Notes under the pieces: generated by a model
Database searches by the model: none
What the model was told of the DNA's origin: nothing
The model's input: the letters and a program-made list of their open reading frames with translations, nothing else
Assembly (NCBI GenBank): GCA_010672825.2
Contig: JAAHFU020000002.1
Coordinates: 1,872,001 to 1,936,000 of the forward strand
Length of the DNA: 64,000 nt
Reading direction: 5' to 3'
Source of the DNA: Leptolyngbya sp. SIO1E4
GTDB taxonomy: Bacteria > Cyanobacteriota > Cyanobacteriia > Phormidesmidales > Phormidesmidaceae
In this document: positions 52,994-63,019 of the stretch, piece after piece
How the letters are laid out: each line of letters begins with the position of its first letter
Position numbering within the stretch: position 1 is the first letter of the stretch
Translations under genes and position numbers: made by a program

Positions 52994-53690
52994 TATGAAT
53001 AACCTAAACAACAAATCTGAATAAGGGTATTAAGGGGGCGACGTTAGGGCTTATATCTAGAGTTAGAGCCAGCTTGCACTCAATTTGTTCCTGTGGAGTT
53101 TTCTGGAGCGGGTTGAGTGAACGGCGCTTATCATGGGGGAAACTCCGCTTCAGTCAGCGATACAGCCGAGTCTGGTTTTCATGCAGAGTGCTGCATAGAT
53201 GTTCTCAGAATGACGCCACCTACCCAGGGAAATTAGTTTGATTCGCGGACACCGACAATAAGATGCGGGCTAGAGTTTGGCGCGTGTCTCACGGATGAGG
53301 GGTCAAAACAGATCTCGTGAATCGAAGCCTAGAACCCGAGTGAGGATTGTGCTGAACCACGCCACGTCGGTCTCTCCCTCATATAAGAAGTTCTTCATGA
53401 AAGCCTTCTCACAAAAAGTTCACACATGTCTTATTACGATTTGTGATTCTAAAGATGGGGCAAAGATTAGGCGAGTTGAGAAGCCGCTTGAAACTGCACT
53501 CACCTGCTGACCTGAGGCTGTTTTTATGAAACCGATGAGACGGATTTGACCCTAATTTTGGTAGGCCTAGATTGTCTAAAAAGCGACGGATGTGTTCCCG
53601 AGAATCTGCCAATCAGTTGTCTGTTAACGGTACGAAGAGGCTAATTTGACGGGCGTTTTCTCTTCTTAAAAATTCTCCGAGGTGACTGTC
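52994..53690. other. Long intergenic region before the polysaccharide cluster
   Basis: 697 bp between divergent genes. No repeat copy, transposase remnant or tRNA is visible, and the short frames in it have no family features. It probably holds the promoter of the polysaccharide cluster. Confidence 0.4.
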
Positions 53691-54896
53691 ATGAAGAAGA
53701 AGTTGATGTTTTACTGCCAACATATCCTGGGCATGGGTCATTTGATCCGCAGTATGGAAATTGTGCGGGGGCTCATCGACGACTTTGAAGTGTGTTTTAT
53801 CAACGGTGGAGAGGTTGTTCAGGGCTTTCAGGCACCCCCGTCAGTGCAGGTGATTAATCTGCCTGCGATTAAAACTGATACTGAGTTTCGTGAACTGCAG
53901 GCCGTTGATAAAACCCTCACCTTAGAGGAGGTGCAGGTGTTGCGGCAGCAGCAACTCTTAGCCGTGCTCAAGGCGTTTCAACCAGATGTGTTGATGATTG
54001 AGCTGTTTCCGTTTGGCAGACGCCGGTTTTCTTTTGAGTTAATTCCGCTGGTTGAAAGTGCAAGGGCTCAAAATGCCAAGGTGGTTTGCAGCCTGCGTGA
54101 CATTGTTGTTACCAAGCAAGACCAAACCCGCCATGAGGCTAAAATTTGTCGCTTGATGAATCAGTATTTTGACCAGCTATTGATTCATGGCGATCCAACC
54201 CTACATCCTTTGGATGAGAGTTTCTCTAGAGTCCATGATTTAGACTGCGATGTTCACTACACGGGGTACGTGGTGCAGCGTCCTGAAAACACCAAGCTCA
54301 CCATTGCAGACCAAATCGTATTAGGCAAAGAGACGCCCATGATTTTGGTGAGTGTGGGCGGGGGGCGCTTTGGCCATGAACTGCTCGATTGCGTAGTCAA
54401 AACAGCAGAGATTTTAGAAGACAACCTTCCTCATCGTATCCAAGTGTTTACTGGCCCGTTTATGTCTGAGGAGAAATTCTGGGCGCTGAAGCGGGTTGCC
54501 CAAGATTGGAATAATCTCCATATTCACCGCTACACGCCTAATCTGCTGGCTTATATGCAAAAGGCTGACCTCTCGATTAGTATGGCGGGCTACAACACAA
54601 CGATGAATATTTTGACCACCGGTGTGCGAGCAATGATGCTGCCGTTTACCGGTAATGATGACCAAGAACAGACCATGCGGGTCGAACGGTTAGCACACCT
54701 GAAGCGAGTGCGACGACTGCATCGTGATGACTTGGTGCCGGAGCGCTTTGCAGCTGCCATTATGGAGCACCTGCAGCAGCACCCCGCCAACCTCAACATT
54801 GACCTGAATGGGGTTCAGCAAACTGCTCAGTTTGTTAAGGCGTTAGTGCAGACAGCTGCTACGAACGAAACCCCTCGACAGGCAACCGCTGCTTAG
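53691..54896 (+). CDS. COG4671-type glycosyltransferase (first of a tandem pair)
   Basis: 401 residues from ATG 53691 with GAGGTGA upstream; a GTG nine bases earlier is the other choice. GT-B fold like MurG and related enzymes: N-terminal LMFYCQHILGMGHLIRSMEIVRGL (sugar acceptor side), VVCSLRDIVVT, then the C-terminal nucleotide-sugar half ILVSVGGGRFGHELL, YTPNLLAYMQKADLSISMAGYNTTMNIL. It should move a sugar from a nucleotide donor to a polysaccharide or lipid intermediate. The next gene is a clear paralogue, so the pair likely adds two related sugars or the two act as a heterodimer. Confidence 0.82.
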   Translation: MKKKLMFYCQHILGMGHLIRSMEIVRGLIDDFEVCFINGGEVVQGFQAPPSVQVINLPAIKTDTEFRELQAVDKTLTLEEVQVLRQQQLLAVLKAFQPDVLMIELFPFGRRRFSFELIPLVESARAQNAKVVCSLRDIVVTKQDQTRHEAKICRLMNQYFDQLLIHGDPTLHPLDESFSRVHDLDCDVHYTGYVVQRPENTKLTIADQIVLGKETPMILVSVGGGRFGHELLDCVVKTAEILEDNLPHRIQVFTGPFMSEEKFWALKRVAQDWNNLHIHRYTPNLLAYMQKADLSISMAGYNTTMNILTTGVRAMMLPFTGNDDQEQTMRVERLAHLKRVRRLHRDDLVPERFAAAIMEHLQQHPANLNIDLNGVQQTAQFVKALVQTAATNETPRQATAA

Positions 54897-54928
54897 CTGT
54901 CCGTAACTAAGTCAACTGAGGAAGACCG

Positions 54929-56134
54929 ATGAAAAAAATTATGATTTATTGCCAATACTTGGCAGGGATGGGACATCTCGTTCGCAGCTCAGAAATCATC
55001 CGCAGTTTGGTCAAAGATTTCAAGGTTTGCTTTGTCAACGGCGGGCAACCTGTCCCCCAGTTTGAACTGCCTGCTGAAGTCGAGGTGATTTATTTGCCGG
55101 GTCTTTGGCAAGATGACAGAGAGCTTAAGCCGATTGACGAGTCCCAATCTCTCGAAGCGGTGAAAGCACAGCGTCGACACAGGCTGCTAGAGGCGTTTGA
55201 TCAGTTTGAGCCAGACTGCCTGATTACCGAGTGTTATCCATTTAGTAAGGTTAAGCTAGCGTTTGAACTCATTCCCTTACTTGAGCGCACCCAACTCACG
55301 GCCCGCCCGACTCGAGTGGTTTGCAGCCTCAGAGATTTGATTATGACCCAGCCGATGTCGCGCGATGCCTGGGTGAAGCGGTCAGAAAAGGTTTGTCGGT
55401 TAATTAATCAGTATTACGATGCGGTGTTGTTCCATGCTGATGCCACCTTTCAGAAGCTTGAGGACTGTTTCCCTCGGGTTGAAGACCTCAAGTGTGACAT
55501 CATCTATACCGGTTATGTGGCCCAGTCGCCGCCTGAGCAGCAATCTTTAACCGCTGAAGATATTGCAGGGCTGAGTGATAAGACCCCGGCTATTGTGGCC
55601 AGTGTTGGGGGAGGTCGGCACGGTTACTCGTTGCTCAGCGCCCTTGTGGAAGCGAGTCCTCTCTTGGCTCACGTTTTGCCTCACCAGATTTATGCCTTTG
55701 CAGGGCCTTTTATGCCGGAGGATGACTTTGCTCAGCTGCAACGAGCGGCGGCGGCTCGACCCAATGTCACCCTCCGCCGCTTTACGTCTCGGCTGATTGA
55801 TTATCTGCAAAAAGCTGAGTTGTCAGTGAGTTTGGGCGGCTACAACACCACAATGAATTTGCTGAGAACCCGGGTGCGATCGCTCGTTTTACCGTCGCTT
55901 TCAAAGAACCAGAATACTGAGCAGCGCATCCGCGCCGAGAAACTCGCCAACTTGGGTGTTTTAAGCCTGCTTGAGCCAGACGATCTAGGCCCCGAGCGCT
56001 TAGTGCACACCATTCAAACTTGTCTGAACAAAGCCCCGGTGATGCATCAGATCAACCTGCAGGGGGCAGACAACACGGCACAGCATCTTCAAAGCATCCT
56101 GACAGAGCCCGCTTTAAAGGCTGTGGGGGGATAG
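54929..56134 (+). CDS. COG4671-type glycosyltransferase (second of the pair)
   Basis: 401 residues; GAGGAAG precedes the ATG, 32 bp after the previous stop. It follows the same plan: IMIYCQYLAGMGHLVRSSEI, VVCSLRDLIMT, IVASVGGGRHGYSLLSAL and LQKAELSVSLGGYNTTMNLL. It differs from its neighbour mainly in the middle region (residues 60-100) and near the end. Conserved glycine-rich and GYNTT motifs in both copies argue that both are active. A pyrimidine-rich 150-bp spacer separates it from the GT4 gene. Confidence 0.82.
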   Translation: MKKIMIYCQYLAGMGHLVRSSEIIRSLVKDFKVCFVNGGQPVPQFELPAEVEVIYLPGLWQDDRELKPIDESQSLEAVKAQRRHRLLEAFDQFEPDCLITECYPFSKVKLAFELIPLLERTQLTARPTRVVCSLRDLIMTQPMSRDAWVKRSEKVCRLINQYYDAVLFHADATFQKLEDCFPRVEDLKCDIIYTGYVAQSPPEQQSLTAEDIAGLSDKTPAIVASVGGGRHGYSLLSALVEASPLLAHVLPHQIYAFAGPFMPEDDFAQLQRAAAARPNVTLRRFTSRLIDYLQKAELSVSLGGYNTTMNLLRTRVRSLVLPSLSKNQNTEQRIRAEKLANLGVLSLLEPDDLGPERLVHTIQTCLNKAPVMHQINLQGADNTAQHLQSILTEPALKAVGG

Positions 56135-56286
56135 GGGATCAGGGGGATGGGTGACGGGTCTCTCTTGAGCCATCATTCCATCACTTCCCCACCGCCCTGC
56201 TTTCCCACGGCCCCATTCCATCACTCCCGTATTCCCTGCCTTTTTCACCGTTCCCGATCCCCTATCGTCAAACTTCAAAGGAACCC

Positions 56287-57507
56287 ATGAATAAGAGAAT
56301 TTGCATGACGACTCTGGAATTCCCACCCGATGTCGGGGGCGTGGGCGAGTCGGTTAAGCGGATTGCAACCATGCTCTCCGACCTGGGGTATGACGTCCAT
56401 GTTGCGGTCTTCCGTGCGGTCTTTCGGAATGAACGTGCCATGGCCCAGGCTGGGGAATATCGGCGACCTGGTTGCCAAACCACTGAGCAAGAAGGCATTA
56501 CCGTGCATCGTCTGCAACCGGCAGTGCGTTCAGTTCAGGCTAAGGAGCAAGACTATCTCTGCGATTTGTATGGTCAGCTTCAAACCTTGCATCGAGCCTA
56601 TCAGTTTGACTTGTTCCATGCCTTTTTTATTAACGAAATGGGCTTTTTAACGACCCTACTCGGCCAGGAAACCGGAACGCCTGTTATCAACAGTGTCCGG
56701 GGGGCCGATTTAAATAAGCATATTTTTAGTCCCCAAATGTTTGGGCAAATCACCTGGACCCTTGCTAATTCCGCTTGGACGACCTTTGTTAGCCAAGACC
56801 TGATGCATCGAGCCAGGACTCTGGTGCCTATGATTCATGCCAAGTCTTCAGCGTTTTGGAATTCGATTTCTCCGCTATCGTTTGATAACCTGCCTCAGCC
56901 AGCCCTGGCCAATCAGCTAAGGGGCACCGTGATTGGCTCTGTCGGGAGCTTTCGAGACAAAAAAGGCCTGGAGTATCTCTTTGATGCCTGTCAGTCGCTG
57001 CGATCTACCACGGAGCTAACGTTGTTGCTGGTGGGGGACTTTGCTGAGAAAGAGCGCAGCTATTGGGAACAGGCTCTCCAGCAAAGCGGTTTCGCGGAGC
57101 GGGTGGTGATTACTGGTAAAGTGAGCCGCCAAGAGGCTCTGGCCTACTTGGCCTATATTGATATTTTCGCGATTCCTTCGCTCCGGGACGGCTGCCCCAA
57201 CGCCATGCTGGAAGCGATGCTAGCAGCTAAGGCTGTGGTAGGTAGCAGCGTAGATGCCATTGGCGAAATTTTGGAAGATGGGGTCAATGGTCTCGTGGTT
57301 CAGCCTAGTAATACCAAAGAGTTAGCCCATGCACTACATCGCCTCATTACTCAGCCCGGCCTGCGGCAACAGCTAGGGATTCTGGCCAGACAGAAGACCC
57401 TAGAGCAGCTTGCACCTGCTGTTGAGCAGCAAAACTGGCAAAAGGTTTATCGGCAAGTGCTGGGGGTGAGCGATCGCCCTTTTAGAGAAGAGCTTGAGGT
57501 CGCATGA
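56287..57507 (+). CDS. Glycosyltransferase family 4
   Basis: 406 residues, GT-B fold. N-terminal TLEFPPDVGGVGESVKRIA is the acceptor-side signature of GT4. The C-terminal half has IGSVGSFRDKKGLEYLFDAC, VVITGKVSRQEALAYLAYIDIFAIPSLRDGCPNAMLEAMLAAKAVVGSSVDAIGEIL with the EX7E motif. It adds a sugar with retention of configuration. AAAGGAA precedes the ATG. It lies between the paired glycosyltransferases and the ABC exporter, on the same strand, so it probably belongs to the same pathway. Confidence 0.92.
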   Translation: MNKRICMTTLEFPPDVGGVGESVKRIATMLSDLGYDVHVAVFRAVFRNERAMAQAGEYRRPGCQTTEQEGITVHRLQPAVRSVQAKEQDYLCDLYGQLQTLHRAYQFDLFHAFFINEMGFLTTLLGQETGTPVINSVRGADLNKHIFSPQMFGQITWTLANSAWTTFVSQDLMHRARTLVPMIHAKSSAFWNSISPLSFDNLPQPALANQLRGTVIGSVGSFRDKKGLEYLFDACQSLRSTTELTLLLVGDFAEKERSYWEQALQQSGFAERVVITGKVSRQEALAYLAYIDIFAIPSLRDGCPNAMLEAMLAAKAVVGSSVDAIGEILEDGVNGLVVQPSNTKELAHALHRLITQPGLRQQLGILARQKTLEQLAPAVEQQNWQKVYRQVLGVSDRPFREELEVA

Positions 57508-57674
57508 GGAAATCGGCAGAGATGATGCGTCATGGGATTAAGCGTGGGTGATTGGAGTTCCTATCCCCTTTCTCCCTTTGCCCCGGCAGCCTCTGCCCTT
57601 TACCCTGCCCCCGTTCCCCTTTCACAGACAAGCCCCTAACCGTTTGTCGTCTTAATTTGAGAGCATTCTTTGTT

Positions 57675-59522
57675 ATGACTAAGCGCCGTCCTCCTCGAAA
57701 TCTTCAACAGGCGATGCCTTCTATGCAGCGAATCTTGCAGCGATTTTGGCCACAAATTCGTAAGCAAAGCCCATTACTCGCTGTGGCTGGAGCAGGGTTG
57801 GTTGCCGAAGTCTTTGCCCGCATCTTGGCGCCGTGGCCGCTGAAGCTGGTCTTTGACTATATTCTTTTACCGGATGCCCACAACGCAGAGTTAGATTGGA
57901 TTTTCCTGCGTACCCTCAACCCAAGTATGTTGCTGTTACTGTTGACGGTTGCGATCGTCGCAACGGCAGCACTCCGGGCCACGTCAGCCTACATTAGTTT
58001 GGTGGGCTTATCCCTAGCGGCGAGTCGCATCATTACTGAGGTGCGCGCGAAGCTGTATGCTCACCTCCAACGTCTGTCACTCTCCTTTCACTACCAGGCA
58101 AGAAGTGGTGATTTAATTACCCGTATCACCAGCGATATTGATCGCCTGCGGAATGTCACCGTTAATGCCACCCTTCCCCTCATCATCAACACCTTGACCC
58201 TGTTTAGCATGGTGGGTGTGATGTTCTGGCTTGACTGGGAACTGGCGCTCATTTCTTTAGCGGTCTTTCCCTTATTTGTGCTGTCTAGTCTGAAGCTTAC
58301 GAAGCGCATTCAAAAGGTGGCTCGTCAGCAAAGACAACGTGAGAGCGCCATGGCGGCTACTGCTGCTGAAGTCATTGGGGCTATCAAGGTGGTGCAGGCG
58401 CTGTCTCTGGAAGGCCGCCTGGAGGAAATGTTTGCCAGTGATAACCGTCAGAGTTTAGAAGACAGTGCCCGGACCCAGCAACTGTCGGCAGGTCTCCAGC
58501 GCACCGTCGAGATTCTGGTGGCGATCGCCACGGCCCTGGTGCTTTGGCGTGGAGTCGTCTTGGTGCAGCAGGGTGCGGCTACGCCGGGTGATTTGCTCGT
58601 ATTTATCACTTACCTCAAGACGGCCTTTAAGCCGACTCGTCAACTGGCGAAGCAAATGGCTCAGATTTCTAAAGCGACGGCCTCTGGTGAACGCATTGTC
58701 GATTTGCTGGATGTTGTGCCCGATGTCCAAGATAAACGGGGAGCCATTGCTGCTCGGCCTTTTCGAGGGGACGTGAGTTTCCGCAATGTCTGCTTTGCCT
58801 ATGATCCTGAAAAGATGATTTTGGAAGGCGTTAACTTTGAGGCTAAGGCAGGTCAGCGCATTGCCCTGGTTGGCCCCTCAGGGGGAGGCAAATCTACCTT
58901 GGTGAGTTTGTTGCTCCGCCTGTATGACCCCTTGGCGGGTGAGGTATTCATTGATGGCCGCGACCTGCGTGATTACAAAATAGACTCACTTCGTGGGCAA
59001 ATCAGTATTGTGCTGCAGGACAGCGTTTTGTTTGGGGCGACTATTCGCGACAACATTGCCTACGGAGCGTTAGGGGCCACTGATGCAGAAATTGAACAGG
59101 CAGCGCGATTAGCCAATGCCCATGAGTTCATCATGGCTCTCCCTCAGGGGTACGACACCCTGATGAGTGAACGAGGGGCGACCCTATCGGGGGGGCAGCG
59201 GCAGCGTATTGCAATTGCTCGGGCAGCTGTCCGTAGAGCGCCCATCGTCATTTTGGATGAACCTACCGTGGGGCTTGATAATAAGAGCGAAAAGGCTGTC
59301 AATGAGGCCCTTACCCGGTTAACTAAGGACTCCACGACCTTTTTAATCACCCACGATTTGAGAGCCTCTAGAAACTTTGATCAAATCTTGTATATCGCAG
59401 ACAGTCAGGTTCTAGAGCGCGGTACCCACTCAGAGCTGATGCGTTTGGGTAAGCACTATGCGGCGCTTTATCAGATGCAGGTGGCAGTAGCCCCTATAAA
59501 GCCCTATTCCCTGAGTGCCTAA
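57675..59522 (+). CDS. ABC exporter (permease-ATPase half transporter)
   Basis: 615 residues from ATG 57675; the open frame begins at 57552 but the first 41 residues are encoded by a pyrimidine-rich leader and look non-coding. Six membrane helices (about 35-330) with coupling helix region ISLVGLSLAASRIITEVRAKLYAHLQRLSLSFH. The ATPase has Walker A GPSGGGKST, signature LSGGQRQRIAIARA and Walker B VILDEPTVGLD. It resembles MsbA/HlyB-type exporters that move lipid-linked sugars or glycolipids. In the cluster it may flip a glycolipid intermediate. It is 17 bp ahead of the heparinase-like gene. Confidence 0.92.
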   Translation: MTKRRPPRNLQQAMPSMQRILQRFWPQIRKQSPLLAVAGAGLVAEVFARILAPWPLKLVFDYILLPDAHNAELDWIFLRTLNPSMLLLLLTVAIVATAALRATSAYISLVGLSLAASRIITEVRAKLYAHLQRLSLSFHYQARSGDLITRITSDIDRLRNVTVNATLPLIINTLTLFSMVGVMFWLDWELALISLAVFPLFVLSSLKLTKRIQKVARQQRQRESAMAATAAEVIGAIKVVQALSLEGRLEEMFASDNRQSLEDSARTQQLSAGLQRTVEILVAIATALVLWRGVVLVQQGAATPGDLLVFITYLKTAFKPTRQLAKQMAQISKATASGERIVDLLDVVPDVQDKRGAIAARPFRGDVSFRNVCFAYDPEKMILEGVNFEAKAGQRIALVGPSGGGKSTLVSLLLRLYDPLAGEVFIDGRDLRDYKIDSLRGQISIVLQDSVLFGATIRDNIAYGALGATDAEIEQAARLANAHEFIMALPQGYDTLMSERGATLSGGQRQRIAIARAAVRRAPIVILDEPTVGLDNKSEKAVNEALTRLTKDSTTFLITHDLRASRNFDQILYIADSQVLERGTHSELMRLGKHYAALYQMQVAVAPIKPYSLSA

Positions 59523-59539
59523 GTCGGAGGACTCCCACC

Positions 59540-61633
59540 ATGACGGTAGAACAGCAGCCTATTTTTATCGATGCGATCCGACAGCTCTCGCCAGAGGTAT
59601 GCTTAGACTACTTCTTGAATCGCAAGCCTGTGGGGGGTCCCCCGCTGCCTAAACCGAGTGCAGAAGATGTGGCGATCGCCCAGCGGGTTCTCAATAACGA
59701 GTTCACGATCTGCGGCGAGACCTATCACTTACCGGCTGATTTTTCTTGGCAAACCAATCCTAGTCGCGATAAAGAATGGCAGGTCTCCCATCATAAATTC
59801 AGCTATGCGGTCTCTTTGCTGCAGGCTTATCGCTGTTCGAAAGCGGAGCCGTATCTGCGCAAGTGGGTGGCGCTGATCGACTCATGGCTAGACGAGATGT
59901 CTTCCGGGTTTATTGTGGCGAGTGACGCCCAAGTTGAGGCTCGGCGCGTAGAGCGATGGGTATATTCCTTCCTTTTACTGAGAGAGGTGCCATGCCCGAG
60001 GGGCATCATTACGCCCGACTTTTGGCAACGGTTTTTGTCGCGCATTGCCACTGAAACCCTCTATCTCTGTGAGCATCTTTCTCAATCCCTTAACCACCGT
60101 ACGCTCCAGCTCTCATCTATTTTTCTCGTGGGGGTTGTCTTCCCTGAGTTTCGTTTGCACTCCTACTTTGTACGGGTAGGCCGAGACAAACTGACCGAAA
60201 ATCTGCTCAACGAGTTTTATCCCGATGGCGTTCATGTTGAGCTATCGACCCATTACCATCAGCTCAGCCTCAAATCTTTTCTGGCATTTGTGGAGCTGGC
60301 CCAGGCTCACAAGGTGCGGTTAAATCCTGAGCTGTTGTCAAGACTTTCAAAGGCCCTGGATTTTTACCTCTATATGCAGTGGCCTAATGGTGAGATTCCC
60401 TTGATTAATGATGCCGATGATGGTGATTTTCGGTATTTGCTCAAACAGGGCAGCGCCCGATTGAACGACCCCCGCTGGCGCTGGGGGGCAACCCTCGGGA
60501 AGGAGGGCCAACCACCCGAGCAGTCATCTAAACAGTTTGAAGATGCGGGCTATTTTGTCTTCTCCGATGGCTGGGGGGTCGATGCGGTCACGGCCCAACA
60601 GCGTCAGCATGTGTTTTACGATTGCGCCCAGTTGGGGGCAGGTAAGCACGGGCATTTTGACCTGTTCAATTTTTGCTATTTTGCCAACGGCAAGCCGCTG
60701 ATGATTGATCCGGGGCGGTATACCTATGATGCGGTGCCAGGAGAAGAGGGTATCAACTGGCGCAGGGCCTTTAAGAGCACGGCTTATCACAATACCGTGG
60801 AGATCGACGGTAAAGATCAGACGCGCTATATTCCCAAGCCCAAGCCCGGCAAGTTCAAACTTGGCCCAGCGGTGCAGGTGGCCGATCGGTCTTTTAAGCT
60901 GGGGCAGCAGTCTGACTGGGTTTGCGCCCAAGCCCACAGTGTTGAATACACGCCCGTGCATCAGCGATTTTTTCTCTATATGCAGCGGCAGTATCTGTTC
61001 ATTCTGGATCGCATCCACATTAGCGACGGTACGCCTCACTCGTGCGTCCTGCGGTTTCATCTCTCGCCTGAGATGCAAGGGGAGGTCTCTCTGCAGACCC
61101 AAGGGCAGCAGATTAGCGCGATCGCCCCTGACCTCACGCTTCTGAGTTATCACTGCCCGGGTATGACTGCTGCCCTTGAGCCTGGGTGGGCCTCTAAAAA
61201 ATACGGCATCAAACACCCGATCCCGGTGGTGACCCTGGGCCAAACCGATACCCAGTCCCTTTTCTTTTGCACCGTCGTAGCGCCACGACCTGTTAACACA
61301 TCCCCAGCCGCCAACTTTGAGATTCAGTCCCTGGATTTATTGAACGAAGCCACTGACAGCATGCTGCTATTTCAGGTCAGTGGACAAGACCAAGGCCAGG
61401 CCTTTCGCGATCGCTTCTGCTTTGCTAGAGACGGTCAAGCTGGCTCATTTCAAGGGTTTGGCCTCACCTTTGAAGGGCAAGGGGTCGGGTTTCGGCAAAC
61501 CGCTGAAGGCCAAGTCACGTACCTGCTGTCTCAACAGGCTAAACACATTGCCATTGACAACCGATCGCTGCTGACCAGTCAGACAGCTCAGTCGATTGAA
61601 TGGCACACAGCCCAGAAAGAATTTGGGAAGTAG
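59540..61633 (+). CDS. Heparinase II/III-family protein
   Basis: 697 residues from ATG 59540 with GGAGG upstream. N-terminal all-alpha toroid (about 40-340), with SQSLNHRTLQLSSIFLVGVVFPEF and FYPDGVHVELSTHYHQLSLKSFLAF including possible catalytic Asn, His and Tyr. C-terminal beta sandwich (about 360-697): HGHFDLFNFCYFANGKPLMIDPGRYTYD and STAYHNTVEIDGKDQTRY are the classic PF07940 features. It may cleave a uronate-containing polysaccharide during synthesis or export, as in alginate clusters. No signal peptide is seen, so it may act in the cytoplasm or leave by another route. Confidence 0.88.
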   Translation: MTVEQQPIFIDAIRQLSPEVCLDYFLNRKPVGGPPLPKPSAEDVAIAQRVLNNEFTICGETYHLPADFSWQTNPSRDKEWQVSHHKFSYAVSLLQAYRCSKAEPYLRKWVALIDSWLDEMSSGFIVASDAQVEARRVERWVYSFLLLREVPCPRGIITPDFWQRFLSRIATETLYLCEHLSQSLNHRTLQLSSIFLVGVVFPEFRLHSYFVRVGRDKLTENLLNEFYPDGVHVELSTHYHQLSLKSFLAFVELAQAHKVRLNPELLSRLSKALDFYLYMQWPNGEIPLINDADDGDFRYLLKQGSARLNDPRWRWGATLGKEGQPPEQSSKQFEDAGYFVFSDGWGVDAVTAQQRQHVFYDCAQLGAGKHGHFDLFNFCYFANGKPLMIDPGRYTYDAVPGEEGINWRRAFKSTAYHNTVEIDGKDQTRYIPKPKPGKFKLGPAVQVADRSFKLGQQSDWVCAQAHSVEYTPVHQRFFLYMQRQYLFILDRIHISDGTPHSCVLRFHLSPEMQGEVSLQTQGQQISAIAPDLTLLSYHCPGMTAALEPGWASKKYGIKHPIPVVTLGQTDTQSLFFCTVVAPRPVNTSPAANFEIQSLDLLNEATDSMLLFQVSGQDQGQAFRDRFCFARDGQAGSFQGFGLTFEGQGVGFRQTAEGQVTYLLSQQAKHIAIDNRSLLTSQTAQSIEWHTAQKEFGK

Positions 61634-61811
61634 GGAATGGGGAACAGAGAGACGTCGGGTATCAGCAGTTAGCAGGGCGTGAAGTAGTCAGGCCGTCGAG
61701 ATTTCACCCTTCCCCCTCCCCTCCTCCACCTCCCTTCCCGCCTAAGCAAGCGAGTCTGACAGAGATTTTGACCTTGAGTTCCGTGACATTTACCAATTTC
61801 AGGAAAATCCC

Positions 61812-62960
61812 ATGACACACCCTCAAGTGACTATCGTGGTTGTCCCCCGAGAACGCTTTCAATTTACTCAAGACTCTTTAGAGAGCCTGTACGAAAACAC
61901 CCAATTTCCCTTCCATCTCATCTATGTCGATAATCACTCGCCTGCCTCAGTGCGAGACTATCTGGCAGCCCAGGCTGAGGAGAAAGGGTTTGAGCTGGTG
62001 CGATCGCCGCATTATCTTTCTCCCAACCAGGCTAGAAACGTCGGTCTGCGGCGGGTCAAAACCCCCTATGTTGTCTTTGTTGATAACGACGTCGTATTTT
62101 CTTCTGGTTGGTTAGGGGCTCTGGTGAACTGCGCCCAAGAAACGGGGGCAACTGTTGTGGGGTCTTTGGTATGCCAGTACAAACCGCTGCATACCATCAT
62201 CCACTGCATCGGGGGGGACTATATGGCCTCAGAGGAGTACGCACGCTTTGCGCAGGGTGAGCAAGGCCCCAGAGGGACCCTGACAGATGCCGGACAGTGG
62301 ACTATCCAAGAGAAGACCTATTTTCAAAACCACCCCATTGCTGAGATGAGCGATCAAATTCAGCGCCAGACCACGGGGTTCATCGAATTTCATGCCATGT
62401 TGGTGCGCACCAGCATCTTTAACCGCATTGGTCTGTTGGATGAAGCGTTCTCTTGCACGAAAGAATATTTAGACTTTTGTATGACGGTCACTCGCGCAGG
62501 CGGTCTCATCTACCTTGAACCCACGTCTGTCGTGACGTTTTTGACCCATCCTCCAGCCCCTGCCCTGGAGCGCGCCGATCTGCCCTACTTTATGCTGCGC
62601 TGGAGTGATGAATGGGAACTCAACAGCCTGCTGCATTTCCAGAAAAAGTGGAACCTGACAGAAAGTAGCTACTTTCAAAAGCGCTATAAGAAGCTGGGGC
62701 AGCGGCGACGGAAGGAAATGATTAAACCGATTGCGGCCCGGTTTTCATTCTTAGGGAAGCCCGCCACTAAGTGGATTGAGAAACGACTGTTTCAGTTAGA
62801 GAAAGTTTTCAACCGCTATGTTTCTGCACGGCACCGTCGTTTGGTGGAGACTGCTGCTGTGTCAACGTCGGGAGATGCCAACATTCGCTTTCCAGAGGTG
62901 GCTGAACAGAATGCGCCTGCGCCCTCTATGTCGTTTTCAACGGCAGCTCAATCTCATTAG
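61812..62960 (+). CDS. Glycosyltransferase family 2
   Basis: 382 residues. GT-A fold: VTIVVVPRERFQFTQDSLESLYENT, LIYVDNHSPASVRDYLA, the SPNQARNVGLRRVKTPYVVFVDNDVVF segment with the metal-binding DND (in place of DxD), and FIEFHAMLVRTSIFNRIGLLDEAFSCTKEYLDFCMTVTRAGG with the base-catalyst ED-like motif. The C-terminal region (about 270-382) is basic and of unknown function. Likely adds a sugar in the same surface polysaccharide. AGGAAAA precedes the ATG. The 178-bp spacer before it is pyrimidine-rich. Confidence 0.92.
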   Translation: MTHPQVTIVVVPRERFQFTQDSLESLYENTQFPFHLIYVDNHSPASVRDYLAAQAEEKGFELVRSPHYLSPNQARNVGLRRVKTPYVVFVDNDVVFSSGWLGALVNCAQETGATVVGSLVCQYKPLHTIIHCIGGDYMASEEYARFAQGEQGPRGTLTDAGQWTIQEKTYFQNHPIAEMSDQIQRQTTGFIEFHAMLVRTSIFNRIGLLDEAFSCTKEYLDFCMTVTRAGGLIYLEPTSVVTFLTHPPAPALERADLPYFMLRWSDEWELNSLLHFQKKWNLTESSYFQKRYKKLGQRRRKEMIKPIAARFSFLGKPATKWIEKRLFQLEKVFNRYVSARHRRLVETAAVSTSGDANIRFPEVAEQNAPAPSMSFSTAAQSH

Positions 62961-63003
62961 CGGTGGGCTCGTTTTCAACGCGCGATTTTCGTGAGTGGGG
63001 CTA

Positions 63004-63019
63004 CCCCGCCTAGGCGGGG
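63004..63019. terminator. GC-rich palindrome between GT2 and aldo/keto reductase
   Basis: CCCCGCCTAGGCGGGG is a perfect 16-bp palindrome 43 bp after the GT2 stop. It may end or attenuate the message of the polysaccharide cluster. Confidence 0.5.

Noticed and set aside
53277-53510. 77-codon frame in the long spacer before the polysaccharide cluster
   Set aside because: Basic, irregular composition with no domain, and no ribosome-binding site.
57552-57674. Upstream extension of the ABC exporter reading frame
   Set aside because: The sequence is a pyrimidine-rich leader encoding a Pro/Leu/Cys-rich stretch; the ATG at 57675 begins the normal N-terminus.
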